Shown piece by piece: positions 43,420-52,841 of a DNA stretch of 64,000 bases. The notes under the pieces are model-generated. The model was not told the origin of the DNA. It made no database searches and worked only from the letters and a program-made list of their open reading frames with translations. The first letter of the stretch is position 1. The number at the start of each line of letters is the position of its first letter. The DNA lies in NCBI RefSeq assembly GCF_002043095.1, contig NZ_MVOC01000042.1, forward strand, positions 1-64,000, in the 5' to 3' direction. The stretch comes from Mycobacterium sp. AT1 (GTDB lineage Bacteria; Actinomycetota; Actinomycetes; Mycobacteriales; Mycobacteriaceae). Position numbers and translations under genes: made by a program.

Positions 43420-45161
43420 TGGAACCACTTGGCGATGTCGGAGATCAGGTGCGTCCGGCCTGGCGCATTGGTGAAGAAGTAGTCGCTCATCTTCTCGTGG
43501 GCGCCCTGATTGTCGGCCACCGCACCGGTGACGGCGTCATCGAAATCCGGTGATTCGACGAACTGCCTGGGGGAGTTGACCTTTGCCTGCTGAACGAGCG
43601 AGACGTCGTCGAGCAGCGTCCGCAGGAGCGCTTCGAGAAATGACACCTTCTGCGACTCCGTGAAGTCTTCGGACCCAAACAAATCGTTGAGTCGATCCAG
43701 CACCTGCTGGAACGCGACCATCTTTGGATCGCGCTTCTCACCGGATCCGGCGGCGGTGACGCCGGACAGTCCGACCCGTGCGCCGAGACCGATATTGACC
43801 CTGCCTCGGTCGACCTGCTTGACCTGTTTGAGGACGACATCCGACAGATCGATAGGGGAGGTGTAGTTCTCGGGCTGGATCACCCGCTCCAGGTTGCGAA
43901 GGTAAATCTGCTTCTTCTCCAGCTCCGGGTCGCCGTAGTTGATGATCTGAGACATGAAGTCGTATAGGCGGACGAACGACCCGACGTCCTTGCGGAACAT
44001 GTCGAGTTCGGCGAGCGCGGGCTTGTCGCCCTCGCCGCCGTTGTCGATCAGCGCCGCCTGGTAGCGCTTGGCGAACCGTTCCTTGCCGAGGTCGACCGCC
44101 GCGGAGAGCTTGCCGTGGTGGCCCCTGATGTGGGCGTCGGCGCACAGCTCGACCTCGGCGTGGGTGTAGATGGCGGAGGTGTCGAGCTTGGCCGACAAGT
44201 CGTGCACCAGGTCCGGGTCGGTCTCGGTCTCCAGGTAAGCATCGGTGAAGTACGGCTCGAACGCCTCGCGGATCGCGTCCGGTTCGTTGACGAAGTCCAC
44301 GGCCTGGGTCGTCGCAGCGGTCTTCGGGATGCCCGACGGGGTGCGGTACGTCCGGTTCAGGCGTGAAAGGGTCTGCACCGCTGTAACACCGGAGAGGACT
44401 CGGTCGACGTACATCGCGCACAGCAGCGGCTGATCGAACCCGGTCTGAAACTTATTGGCCACAATCATCACCCGGTACTGATCACCGCGGAACGCGGTAC
44501 GCAGATCATGCACGCCCGGGTTCATCGTGGCTTCGGTGAAGTCGACGGGGCCCGATTCTGGGTCGTGAACGCTTCCGGAGAACGCGACCAAGGTGCCGTA
44601 GCCGTACCCCTTGCTCTTCACGAATTTGTCGATGGCCAGCTTGAAGCGCACCGCAGCCTTGCGGGAGTCGGCAACCACCATCGCCTTGGCGTGACCGTCG
44701 AGCAGGTCGGCGACGTTGGTACGGAAGTGCTCGACGATGATCGCCGCCTTCTGCGAGATCGTCTGCGGGTTGATCTTCACCCACCGCATGACTTCCTTGG
44801 TGGCCTGGGACTGGTCCACTTCAGTGCTGCTGCCAGCGTTCTGCGCGATCTGAAACGCCAGCTTGAACGAGTGGTAGCCGGTCAGCACGTCCAGGATGTA
44901 GCCCTCGGCAATGGCCTGCTTCATCGTGTACACGTGGAACGGCGCTGGGTTGCCGCCGTCAGCCGGGGGCCGCCCGAACAACTCCAGGGTCTTGCCCTTG
45001 GGGGTGGCGGTGAAGGCGAAGTAGGAGATGGTCGTCGACTCCGCGCGTTCGGTGGCCTCAGCTGCCAGCACCGCTTCGATGTCGATCTCGCCGCCGTTCT
45101 CGATGTCGTCGATCTCCGCGGCCGTCAGCACCGCCTTGAGCTGTCCGGCGATCTGCCCGGG
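43371..45161 (-). pseudogene. hsdR: Type I restriction subunit HsdR, C-terminal fragment
   Basis: About 597 residues of an HsdR. The frame enters at GQIAGQLKAVLTAAEIDDIENGG and includes helicase motif III (SYFAFTATPKGKTLELFG) and motif VI (GVTAVQTLSRLNRTYRT), then the C-terminal HsdM-binding region. The nuclease domain, Walker A and DEAH box are missing, and no hsdM or hsdS is nearby. Upstream of 45162 the sequence changes abruptly into a fragment of a recombinase gene, marking the breakpoint. Confidence 0.88.
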
Positions 45162-45313
45162 CCGGCTTCGGTGATTTCCTGTTTGGCGCATCGGGTGGCG
45201 TTGTCCATGTTGCTTGCGGGATTGATGGATTCGCGTAATCGCCTCAGGTGGTGCCATCGTGCGAATTGTTCGATGGGTGTGTGGATGGCCGGCGTGGGTT
45301 TTAATGTCGCGAG
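45162..45313. mobile_element. Fragment of the zinc-ribbon recombinase gene welded to hsdR
   Basis: These 152 bp closely match 14403-14554 inside the 13685-15172 recombinase gene, in the same orientation, for example the shared stretch GATTTCCTGTTTGGCGCATC. The match starts exactly where hsdR homology stops. It is the scar of a past insertion and deletion or of recombination between element copies. Confidence 0.85.
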
Positions 45314-45453
45314 TTACCACTGGTTATCGGCAGTATCAAGTTTGGTCGAAATGTGCTGCTGCCTCTGGTGGCGTGTCAAGAACTGAACGAATGAATGAAC
45401 CCTTGGCCGCACTGTAGGCCTCGGGGTCGTCGCTGTGTTCGGCCGCGGGGGGA

Positions 45454-45782
45454 CGTTCTGGGGATCGCTTACCTGCACGTCCTCATCGACCTGACGGCAG
45501 CGGCGTTCGGCGCCGTCCGGGTGATCTGGTCGGGCAACCTTCGTGCCAAACACGGCCCACGGGACCGGGACGGACTTCTGCCAGCTGGAGAGCTTTGCAG
45601 AATGGGGTGCGATCAGTGCGGCCGCCGTCGGCCGAACGTTCCTCGCCAACCCCGACCTGGTGGACCGGTTGATTCTCGGTGCCGAGCTGAACGAGCCCGA
45701 CGTGGCGACGTTCTACTCGCCAGGACCCGTTGGCTACGTGGACTATCCGGCGCTGGAAGATCTCGAGGTCAAGACCGCTTGA
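45454..45782 (+). pseudogene. Old Yellow Enzyme (alkene reductase) C-terminal remnant
   Basis: The first frame reads VLGIAYLHVLIDLTAAAFGAVRVIWSGNL and, after one extra base near 45541, the next frame continues VPNTAHGTGTDFCQLESFAEWGAISAAAVGRTFLANPDLVDRLILGAELNEPDVATFYSPGPVGYVDYP. These are the last blocks of NADH:flavin oxidoreductases of the OYE family. The N-terminal two thirds are missing and the frame is broken, so it is inactive. Confidence 0.75.
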
Positions 45783-45785
45783 GCC

Positions 45786-46088
45786 TCAGCCGAGCCGCAG
45801 GATCAGCACCACCAGGACGACTGCCAGCAGGGTGGTAGCCAAGCCGATCAGCCGCACCGCCGTGTAGGGGATGTGGTCGACCTGCCTGCTCCGACGGCGC
45901 CCGATCCAGAAGACGATGAACGCCACCACGACCGAGGTCGCCGCGACGACCGCCCGGTCGGCGGTCAGCGGGCCGCGATGGGGCAGGAGCACGATCGCGC
46001 CCACCGCGAGAAACCCGATGGCCGTTCTCTCCCAGGCCAGCTGAGTGCGCTCCGCGAACAGCCCGGGTTTGTCGGACGCCGGCGGCAC
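45786..46088 (-). CDS. DUF202 family membrane protein
   Basis: A 100-aa protein from GTG 46088. LFAERTQLAWERTAIGFLAVGAIVL is the DUF202 signature, with three hydrophobic helices in all. It follows another DUF202 gene with a 2-bp gap. DUF202/YidH proteins are small inner-membrane proteins of unknown role. Here they are coupled to a sulfite-oxidase-like gene. Confidence 0.8.
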   Translation of the reverse strand: MPPASDKPGLFAERTQLAWERTAIGFLAVGAIVLLPHRGPLTADRAVVAATSVVVAFIVFWIGRRRSRQVDHIPYTAVRLIGLATTLLAVVLVVLILRLG

Positions 46089-46090
46089 GG

Positions 46091-46441
46091 TCACCGGCCC
46101 GCTGGCGCGACGGAGATCAGCACCAGCAACGCGATCGTGACGGCCAGCAGTACGGCAGCGAGGAGCGCGGGCAACCTGCTGGGCGGAAGGTCGGCATTGG
46201 CGCGCATCGCGGCTTGAACCCGTTGCCAGCGGCGGACGGCCAGCGCAGCCAACAGGCCGCCGCACGCCACCAGGAACAAGCTCAACACCTCGCGGACACC
46301 GGTGATGCCGAAGCTGGGCACCAGCTGCACCAAGGCGACCCCGCCTGCCATCAGGGCGAGGGAGGTCCGGATCCAGGCGAGAAACGTGCGCTCGTTCGCG
46401 AGCGTGAAACGGTAGTCCGGTTCCTGGCCGACAGGCGGCAT
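46091..46441 (-). CDS. YidH/DUF202 family membrane protein
   Basis: A 116-aa protein with the family block YRFTLANERTFLAWIRTSLALMAGGVALVQ and three helices. Its ATG overlaps the stop of the molybdenum enzyme gene by one base (TGATG). The two DUF202 genes may form a heteromeric membrane component for the operon. Confidence 0.82.
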   Translation of the reverse strand: MPPVGQEPDYRFTLANERTFLAWIRTSLALMAGGVALVQLVPSFGITGVREVLSLFLVACGGLLAALAVRRWQRVQAAMRANADLPPSRLPALLAAVLLAVTIALLVLISVAPAGR

Positions 46442-47520
46442 CAGCTGCCGGCCTCCTCGACGTGCAGCGGGTGGGCCAGCACGGAGCCGTGCTGATACCC
46501 CAGCGCATTGCCGGGGGTCGAATCGGGCTGGACGTAACCCCGATCGTCGATGGCGCGTACCCGGAGTAGGTGCTCACCGGGTTCGGGTGCCCAGTCGAAT
46601 TCCCACCGCGCCCACACCCCTGGCGACGATGCAGAGGTGATGGTCGCGGTGCGCCACGGTTCGTCGTCGATGCGGTACTGCACGTCGCTCACCCGATTCT
46701 CGCCGGCGTAGGCCCGCCCGCGGATGACGTGGTTCCCCGTGTGCAGTCGTGCCGGCCACGGCAGTTCGACCAGGCTGGACAGGGCAACGCTGGTGATCGC
46801 TTCGCCCCTGGCATCTGGATCCTCGGCGTGTTGCGGATCTACCAGGACGTAGTCGACGGTGTTCCACGGCACCTGCAGCGCCTGCTCGGACACCTCGATG
46901 CGACCCAGCCACTTGATGCTCGCGGCCCCGAGCCAGCCCGACACGATGAGCCGAGCCGGAAAACCGTGGTCCGGCGGCAGCGGTTCACCGTTCATCGCGA
47001 TGGCCACGATGGTGTCGTCGGCGCTCGCCTTGGCCAGCGGGAGCGGTCGGCGCGCACGGATGGCGTCGAGTGACTCCGGCATGACGTCGCACGCGTTCGG
47101 GGTGATGCCAGCCGGGTCGAGGAGGTCGCGCAGTCGCACCCCCGTCCACTCGGCGGTACTGATGGCGCCGCGTCCCCACTGCGTGCCCTCAAAGGTGCGG
47201 CCGAGCTCGGTGCCGAACAGGACGCGGCGGTTACCCGCGCACTCGAGGGTCCGAGTGACCGTCGTCAACGAGAAACCCGTGCACAGGTCGTCGTAGGTGT
47301 AGCGGAGTTCGCGGCGCACGCCGTCGCCGTCGATGCGGAGTTCCCAGGTCGCCGCATCGATCGCGGGCGTGGGGGCATGGCTGCGGACGAAGAAGCGGTC
47401 GACGGGGGTGATGTCGCCGAGCATCCGGTCCGGTCGGGTGCCGAAGTCCAAACCCGACCCGGTGTCCTCCATCAGGTCCGACGGGGTGGGCTTGACGATT
47501 CCGGACCGTGATGTGTTCAC
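46441..47520 (-). CDS. Molybdopterin-dependent sulfite-oxidase-like oxidoreductase
   Basis: A 359-aa protein from GTG 47520 (ATG 47553 is possible). The Mo-ligand Cys is C94 in RTLECAGNRRVLFG. The Mo-pterin domain continues through WTGVRLRDLLDPAG and HGFPARLIVSGWLGAASIKWL, and a sulfite-oxidase dimerisation domain (VSDVQYRIDDEPWRTATI) closes the chain. No twin-Arg signal is evident, so it is probably cytoplasmic. Substrate may be sulfite or another oxyanion. It lies downstream of a LysR gene in the same direction. Confidence 0.85.
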   Translation of the reverse strand: MNTSRSGIVKPTPSDLMEDTGSGLDFGTRPDRMLGDITPVDRFFVRSHAPTPAIDAATWELRIDGDGVRRELRYTYDDLCTGFSLTTVTRTLECAGNRRVLFGTELGRTFEGTQWGRGAISTAEWTGVRLRDLLDPAGITPNACDVMPESLDAIRARRPLPLAKASADDTIVAIAMNGEPLPPDHGFPARLIVSGWLGAASIKWLGRIEVSEQALQVPWNTVDYVLVDPQHAEDPDARGEAITSVALSSLVELPWPARLHTGNHVIRGRAYAGENRVSDVQYRIDDEPWRTATITSASSPGVWARWEFDWAPEPGEHLLRVRAIDDRGYVQPDSTPGNALGYQHGSVLAHPLHVEEAGS

Positions 47521-47587
47521 GTCTTCACTCTTCGCCGGTCGCAGGCCGAGCATAAGGGCCAATCGCCGATGGATGCATAGGCGATGG

Positions 47588-48496
47588 TTATGTCCCCACC
47601 GCAATCGCCAGGAGGTCGGCCGCGGGTCCGCGCAATCTGTCGCCCTCGGCCCAGATCGCGTGCAGACGGCGGGTCAGGTCGAGTCCCGGCACGGTGACGG
47701 CGATCAACGTCCCGATGGCGAGCTCGGTCTCCACCGCGCGGGCGCTGATGACCGCGGGCCCGATTCCCCCGATCGTCGCCGCCTTGATCGCGGTGGTCGA
47801 GGAGACCACCAGCAGTGGTGGTGGAAGGGCCGTCCCGAGCTGCTCTGCGACGGCGCGCTCCCAGGTCTGCCGGGTCCCGGAACCGGGCTCGCGACTGACC
47901 ATCGGCGCGGCCGCGAGGTCGTCGGCCGTCACGGCCGCAGGTCGGCGGGCCCACGGGTGCGACGGCGTCACCACGATGGTGAGTTCATCGCGGCCCACGT
48001 CGCATGCCCGCACGCCCCGAGGCAACGTCGGGCTCTCGACGAAGCCGAGATCGGCCCGTCGTCCGTGAATTTGGGCGACGACGTCCGCCGAACTGCCGCA
48101 CACCAGCGCGGTCGTCGTCTCCGGGTGCGCGGCCTGCAGGGCGATCAGCCAGCGCGGCAGAAGGTATTCCGCGATCGTCAGGCTGGCCGCCACCGTCAGG
48201 TGCGAATCCCGGTCCATGGTCAGTGCGGCGATGCCTGCCTCGAGATCGGCCGCCCTGGCCAGCACCGGCTGCGCCCAGCCGGCCACCAGTTCCCCGGCGG
48301 TCGTCAGCCGCGTTCCCCGGGGCAGACGTTCCAACAGCCGCACCCCGAGATGGCGCTCGAGCTCACGCAGTCGGGAACTGGCCGCAGGTTGGGACATCCC
48401 GTGAGTCGCGGCAGCGCGGCCGATGCTGCCGGTCGCCGCGACCCCCAGCAGCAGCTCGAAGCTGGTGAGATCGCACACCCGGGGAGGCAGAGGCAT
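47588..48496 (-). CDS. LysR family transcriptional regulator
   Basis: A 302-aa LysR regulator. The HTH is FELLLGVAATGSIGRAAATHGMSQPAASSRLRELERHLGVRLLERLPRGTRLT, and the effector domain follows, with ELTIVVTPSHPWARR typical of CysB/CbbR-like binding domains. It precedes the sulfite-oxidase-like operon at a short distance, so it probably regulates it, perhaps in response to sulfur compounds. Confidence 0.88.
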   Translation of the reverse strand: MPLPPRVCDLTSFELLLGVAATGSIGRAAATHGMSQPAASSRLRELERHLGVRLLERLPRGTRLTTAGELVAGWAQPVLARAADLEAGIAALTMDRDSHLTVAASLTIAEYLLPRWLIALQAAHPETTTALVCGSSADVVAQIHGRRADLGFVESPTLPRGVRACDVGRDELTIVVTPSHPWARRPAAVTADDLAAAPMVSREPGSGTRQTWERAVAEQLGTALPPPLLVVSSTTAIKAATIGGIGPAVISARAVETELAIGTLIAVTVPGLDLTRRLHAIWAEGDRLRGPAADLLAIAVGT

Positions 48497-48919
48497 AACC
48501 GAAGTCTATGTTTGGCGGCAACACCCCACGAACAGATTGATAGATGGGCGACCCTCGCACACAATTGACCTGCAATGGAGAGGTCAGACATGTCCGAAGG
48601 CACCTTCATCTTGAACCGCACGCCAAGTAGATGGCGGCCTCGGCCTCAACGGCTCGCTCAAAGTACCTGCAGGGGAGGCATTTTGGCGTCACTGGATATT
48701 GGTCATATCGAGTTGGGTCGTATTCGTCGACGCTGGGCCTGCAACCGTGCAACAGATCATGGACCGCGCACGAGCGTCGCTGGGGCTCCCGGTCGTGAAC
48801 GTCAACGACATGTCAACCTTCGCATCGCGATCCACATTTTGAGTTGCCCAGTGCGGATGCAACCATCGTCGCTGACCGCGGGCGGTGGGGGTCTGGCGCA
48901 CCGATGCGGAGTGGACGTA

Positions 48920-48951
48920 TTCGCATCGCATGCGAATAACCAACTTACTAC
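48920..48951 (-). repeat. 32-bp inverted repeat, left copy
   Basis: On the minus strand it begins GTAGTAAGTTGGTTATTCGC. It matches 52253-52284 (plus strand) with 3 mismatches in 32 bases. Its outer end contains the dyad TTCGCAT-GCG-ATGCGAA. The two copies bracket the SEFIR-FtsK locus. Confidence 0.7.
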
Positions 48952-49176
48952 CTGACATAAGGTAGCTTATCGGCATCCGAAATGCTCTGTGCAGCAAAGT
49001 ATTTGGCGTCGTAGTCAACCTGGGGCCGCCGGGCGTTGCGCTCGATCGTCGCAAGGGTCGATCACTTGGGTGATTGATTCGTTGTTAGGTGAGCCATGAA
49101 AGGATTGTGTAGCCGTCGGTTCGCGGCAAGCCGTAGGCCCGAGGCTACGCACCCCCTCGCCGGCTTCAGTCGGCCA

Positions 49177-49201
49177 TGGATTCGTCACAGTGACGAATCC
49201 A
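49177..49201. repeat. 25-bp perfect palindrome
   Basis: Arms TGGATTCGTCAC and GTGACGAATCCA are perfectly complementary around a single A. No gene starts nearby on either strand. It could be an operator left from a lost gene or a recombinase/regulator site. Confidence 0.6.
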
Positions 49202-49904
49202 GTTGGCGCATTCGGTTATTGCGTGATGCAGTTTTCGGGTGGGCCTTGCCTGAGGAGCTGCCGGGTTCGTTCCTCGGGTCCTGCAACGTGGCGACGTATC
49301 ACTGCTGCGGGCCGACGAGGCGTTCTTGAAGGCGGCGGGATGTACGAGCTGCACACAATCCCTCGGCGCACCTCGGTCGGCACACCCGCACGAATTCTTC
49401 GAAGCTATCAGCTCAGCGGTTCTCGTCGATCCCCGCTCGCAGCGGGCGCAGAGCGGTCGTTTCCATACGACGTTCCGCTGAAGAGCGCGCTGTCGTCTTG
49501 ACGTCCGCGAAACCTCACGCGATGCGTGCCGCCGCGCTAACGTTGGATGTCGAACGTGTAACTCTGGCATGAAGTTATGGATCAAAGCGCGTACCCGATT
49601 GTGCAGCAACGCATTTCGCCGATTACCGATATTTAGTCAACTAAACGCCGCTATATTCCCAAATCTGTTGCAGTGCAACAATAATTATTGCTTTCATTAT
49701 CGTCTTGTATCCGATAACCTGCGGGCCGACCCCCCCTTGGCCGATGGAAAGCCCTGGCGCGCTGGGAGTCAGTCCAACGGCAATACCGAACGGATGCAGT
49801 GTCTTATTGGTAGGTAGAGCAGTGCATCGGGCGTCGCTGAGTGGTCATGGCAACTTATCTAGCCGACGGAAATTCGTTCCGCCGTAATCAGTCCAGGTGC
49901 GACC

Positions 49905-50186
49905 ATGAGCCGCATGACCGAGAAGCGCCGCGCCACAGACGCCGACTACGAGCAGTTGGCCCGTAGCTACGCCGCCGAGCCACCCCGCGCCGACGAGATC
50001 AACGGAACGATCGAGGTCGGATCCGCGTTGCGGACCGGCCGGGACAAGGAACTCGCCGAGCTCATGGACGAAGTGGCGCGCGGGGCGGAGGCTGCGCCCG
50101 ACGAAGACGACGGCGTGCCGCTGCCGCCACACGTGAAAGTGAGCCCGCCCGATCGGACGGAGGAAACCGACGAGGGTACGCACTGA
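49905..50186 (+). CDS. Hypothetical 93-aa protein, antitoxin-like N-terminus
   Basis: A 93-aa acidic protein (MSRMTEKRRATDADYEQLARSYAAEPPRADEING...SALRTGRDKE). The N-terminal pattern resembles the leader segment of CopG-type ribbon-helix-helix antitoxins, but the ribbon-helix-helix domain is not evident; the C-terminal half is Asp/Glu/Pro-rich. A 42-codon open frame follows directly (50183-50311) without recognisable features and might be a decayed partner. Assignment is tentative. Confidence 0.5.
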   Translation: MSRMTEKRRATDADYEQLARSYAAEPPRADEINGTIEVGSALRTGRDKELAELMDEVARGAEAAPDEDDGVPLPPHVKVSPPDRTEETDEGTH

Positions 50187-50590
50187 GCAAGTCCGCAGGC
50201 GACCGGTGCGAAACGGTCATCGTTACGCCCGGGACCGCACAGTGGCCGCAGACGGCGCCAGAAGGCTATGCGCGGCAGTGGTATCCGTACCTTGAGCGTT
50301 TACCGAGCTAGTGGTGACCCTCTAGTCCCTCGGTCGCAGTCGAATTAGGTGACGGAAGGATCCACTGCGCCGTCCACGTCGGCGGCCGGCGCCCCATCCC
50401 GCCGCCTAGACCGCATCCCGACGGCCATCAAGCGCAGCGGGCCCGCGGCGTCGGCGGCAATCTCACCGGTGCAAGGACGCGGCCGGTTTGTCTCACAACC
50501 GATTCAAAATCGGATCGCGTCTCCGCTTTGTGCGCCCCGGTATCTTCCGAACTCGACGGAGATGGGTCTTGACGCTGAGGCCGTCCGAGC
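50187..50590. other. Intergenic stretch after the antitoxin-like gene
   Basis: Only a short unassigned frame (to 50311) and no clear promoter, RNA or repeat are seen. It is convergent space between the 93-aa gene and the SEFIR-FtsK gene. Confidence 0.35.
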
Positions 50591-52030
50591 TCAAGGATTG
50601 CGGTGGAAAGTATCTCCGGGAAACCACGCTCCTCGCATTCGCTGGGCGATTTCGTCGAGCTCAGAAGACTGAGCCATCGCTATCTGAAGCGGCAGCTGCA
50701 TCCCGTCCCGAACGAGAACAGCGCGGCCGGGGATTCGAGGGACCGAGATAGGTATGTGCGCGAACTCGGATGCCGCTCGTTCGTCATACATTCTGAGCGC
50801 AAGTCGGATATGCGCGGGAAACTGGCTGAGCCTTTCGGGATTCTGTGCGCCCGCGAGCACTTGGATGCCCAATGCTCGACCCTGATGGGCAGCTCGCAAA
50901 ATGACCTGCGCGACTTCAGCATCGTCGTCTTGGAGATAGGACCACTCTTCGACGACTAACAAGAGGTACGGTGGCGGCGTCTCAGCGGCTCCCCTTCTCA
51001 ACGGCTCGGACCAGAGTTCGTCGAAGTCTCGGCAATTATGCTCGACCAGCAGGGCCCGTCGTTCGTTCATTTCGTGTCGTACGACTCCGACTACATCGGC
51101 CCACGCTGGCTGATCGATCGAGAAGATACCCCGGAAGTGTGGAAGACCGTCCAGGACGTGGTACGGAAAGCCAGCACCCTTTCCTGATATCGCCAGCATT
51201 GACAGGTGCAGCGGTGAATTACTAGCCGCAAGGCCGAGCATGATAGTGAAGACCGCTTCGGTCTTACCACTTCCGGTAGTGCCGGCCACAGCAACATTGG
51301 GCCCCTCAGCGGCCAGGTTGATGGAGACAGGGTGAGACGTGACGTCGATACCGATCGGCGATTCCAGCGTTGGCATGGGGCGATCCCACAGAGAGGAAGA
51401 CCAGCCCTCGCGGGGCAGGCCAAGCAGCTTCGTAAGCGAAACTTTCTCGGGCAGTACGAAGTCTTCGCGCGCAAGTCCGACTTCCGTGCGTCGCGGTGGC
51501 AACACCGGAGTTCCGCGAAGCGGATCGGGGATCGCTTCAGGTTGATCGCTCAGCCGCCGCAGCAGTGTTTCGACTCCAGCTAGGTCGAGCGTCGGCACCC
51601 TGTAATGGGTCCTCGATATCGGGAAAACAAAGTAGGGCAGATCGTCGGCGGCGCCGCCCGGGAGAACTACTCCAAGTATTCGACGGCCAGCATCTCGAAG
51701 ACCGTCATACATCCAGTCTCGCAAGATTGCACCCTCCCAACGAGCACCTCGACCGATCGGCGGTTCGACATCGCCTTGGGTCCGCGGCTTGTAGGAGGGC
51801 GACGCGATGCATAGAACGACGTCCGCGTCAGTGATCTCCTGATGCATCCACGTCGGCCAATCGATAGTGGTGTGTTCGACGAACTGATCCAGGTGCGCAT
51901 CGATACCGCATGCGCGTAGTAGCTGCGCGAACTGCAACACGAGGTCACGGTGTTCCTGGTCCTCGTGGACATAGCTTATGAACGCCCGCAGCGGGCGGTT
52001 GTCTTCGGCGAGATCTCCGGTCTGCGTCAT
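50591..52030 (-). CDS. SEFIR domain fused to an FtsK/SpoIIIE-type ATPase
   Basis: A 479-aa protein from ATG 52030. Residues 14-150 are a SEFIR (TIR-like) domain: LRAFISYVHEDQEHRD, LRACGIDAHLDQF, WPTWMHQEITDADVVLCIASPSY. Residues about 225-450 are an FtsK/EccC-like P-loop ATPase with Walker A GTTGSGKT (250-257) and Walker B YLLLVVEEW (about 355-363). No membrane helices are evident. Bacterial SEFIR/TIR domains in defence proteins degrade NAD+. The fusion suggests a sensor-motor coupled to such an effector or adaptor. It stands alone between 32-bp inverted repeats. Confidence 0.78.
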   Translation of the reverse strand: MTQTGDLAEDNRPLRAFISYVHEDQEHRDLVLQFAQLLRACGIDAHLDQFVEHTTIDWPTWMHQEITDADVVLCIASPSYKPRTQGDVEPPIGRGARWEGAILRDWMYDGLRDAGRRILGVVLPGGAADDLPYFVFPISRTHYRVPTLDLAGVETLLRRLSDQPEAIPDPLRGTPVLPPRRTEVGLAREDFVLPEKVSLTKLLGLPREGWSSSLWDRPMPTLESPIGIDVTSHPVSINLAAEGPNVAVAGTTGSGKTEAVFTIMLGLAASNSPLHLSMLAISGKGAGFPYHVLDGLPHFRGIFSIDQPAWADVVGVVRHEMNERRALLVEHNCRDFDELWSEPLRRGAAETPPPYLLLVVEEWSYLQDDDAEVAQVILRAAHQGRALGIQVLAGAQNPERLSQFPAHIRLALRMYDERAASEFAHIPISVPRIPGRAVLVRDGMQLPLQIAMAQSSELDEIAQRMRGAWFPGDTFHRNP

Positions 52031-52252
52031 GAAAGCATTCTGAACCCGGGTATCCCGATGCGGAGCGTCATCGCAGGGATGGCTCCAGCGGAGCGTTATA
52101 GACATGTAGGTTCGCAGCGTCTATGACATCTCCGGTGCACGTTGACCTCTGGCATTCCGGTTGTCTCACGGCGATTCCTGCCCCGGAATTGAACTGGTTC
52201 AATGCCGCGCGACCGGAGGAATACGGCGGATTTAAATATGGCGGGTTACCAA

Positions 52253-52284
52253 GTAGTAAGTTGGTTACTCGTATGCGATGCAAA
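52253..52284 (+). repeat. 32-bp inverted repeat, right copy
   Basis: Begins GTAGTAAGTTGGTTACTCGT and matches the complement of 48920-48951 at 29 of 32 positions. Similarity does not extend visibly beyond the 32 bp on the inner side. Confidence 0.7.
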
Positions 52285-52469
52285 CGCATCCGCTTCTAAT
52301 ACCGCCCACCCGTGGCTCGAAAACCATCCGGAGACAACGGCTTCGCGGGTCGCACGGTCCGACGAGACGGGGTTGCCTCCTTTGGAGCTTCGGGCGATGG
52401 TCAGCACTAGGCCGTACAGCCGACGTCAGCACTGGGACGTGAGAAGCCCAGTCTCACAACACCTGTCAG

Positions 52470-52497
52470 TTCCTGGATAATCTTCATTATCCATGAC
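52470..52497. repeat. 28-bp dif-like inverted repeat, site 2
   Basis: Left arm TTCCTGGATAA, centre TCTTCA, right arm TTATCCATGAC. The inner TGGATAA/TTATCCA is perfectly complementary, and the right arm is identical to that of site 1 over 10 of 11 bases. It marks the left side of the defence-like module. Confidence 0.6.
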
Positions 52498-52841
52498 GTT
52501 TGTTTTGGTCTTTCGGACTAGAACCTTCTCGGCCCTCGACGTCATGCAGAGGCTGAGCAACAGCGTTCCGCGGCAGCCATGTCCGTGATGAAGGCATCGA
52601 CATCGACGCGCAGATTCTCCCGACCTTGAGGAGAACGACGCGCGTACGGGTCGGAACGTGGACTTGGTCGCTGAGCGTTGCGCTGAAATGGACAAGTAGC
52701 GGTATGCGGGTAGTGCCTGAGGGCTGCGAACTGCGCTCCTCTTTGACGAGCTGAGCTATCGTCGATTGCGAGTTTGCAACGGCAATCGACTCCGTGTCAC
52801 TCCAACCGCTCCTTTCCCATTCAAACGGAGGTTATTGATCA

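Larger units (their letters stand above)
48497..49904. other. Decayed gene-free stretch with dyads and an AT-rich block
   Basis: No convincing gene is seen over 1.4 kb. It contains the left 32-bp inverted repeat (48920-48951), a dyad CTACCT...AGGTAG near 48949-48966, a 25-bp palindrome (49177-49201), and an AT-rich block at about 49565-49710 with small dyads such as GTTGCA-G-TGCAAC. Short frames here have no family features, and the region looks like debris of earlier insertions. Confidence 0.5.
52031..52841. other. Gene-free spacer with inverted repeat and dif-like site
   Basis: No supported gene. It holds the right 32-bp inverted repeat (52253-52284) and dif-like site 2 (52470-52497). The last 100 bp before 52842 should contain the promoter of the TrlF-type gene, but no strong -35/-10 pair stands out. 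Confidence 0.45.

Noticed and set aside
50490..50560. tRNA-like stretch with a stem around ACCGATTCAAAATCGG
   Set aside because: No acceptor stem, no T-arm GTTCGA and no CCA-side pairing could be built around it.
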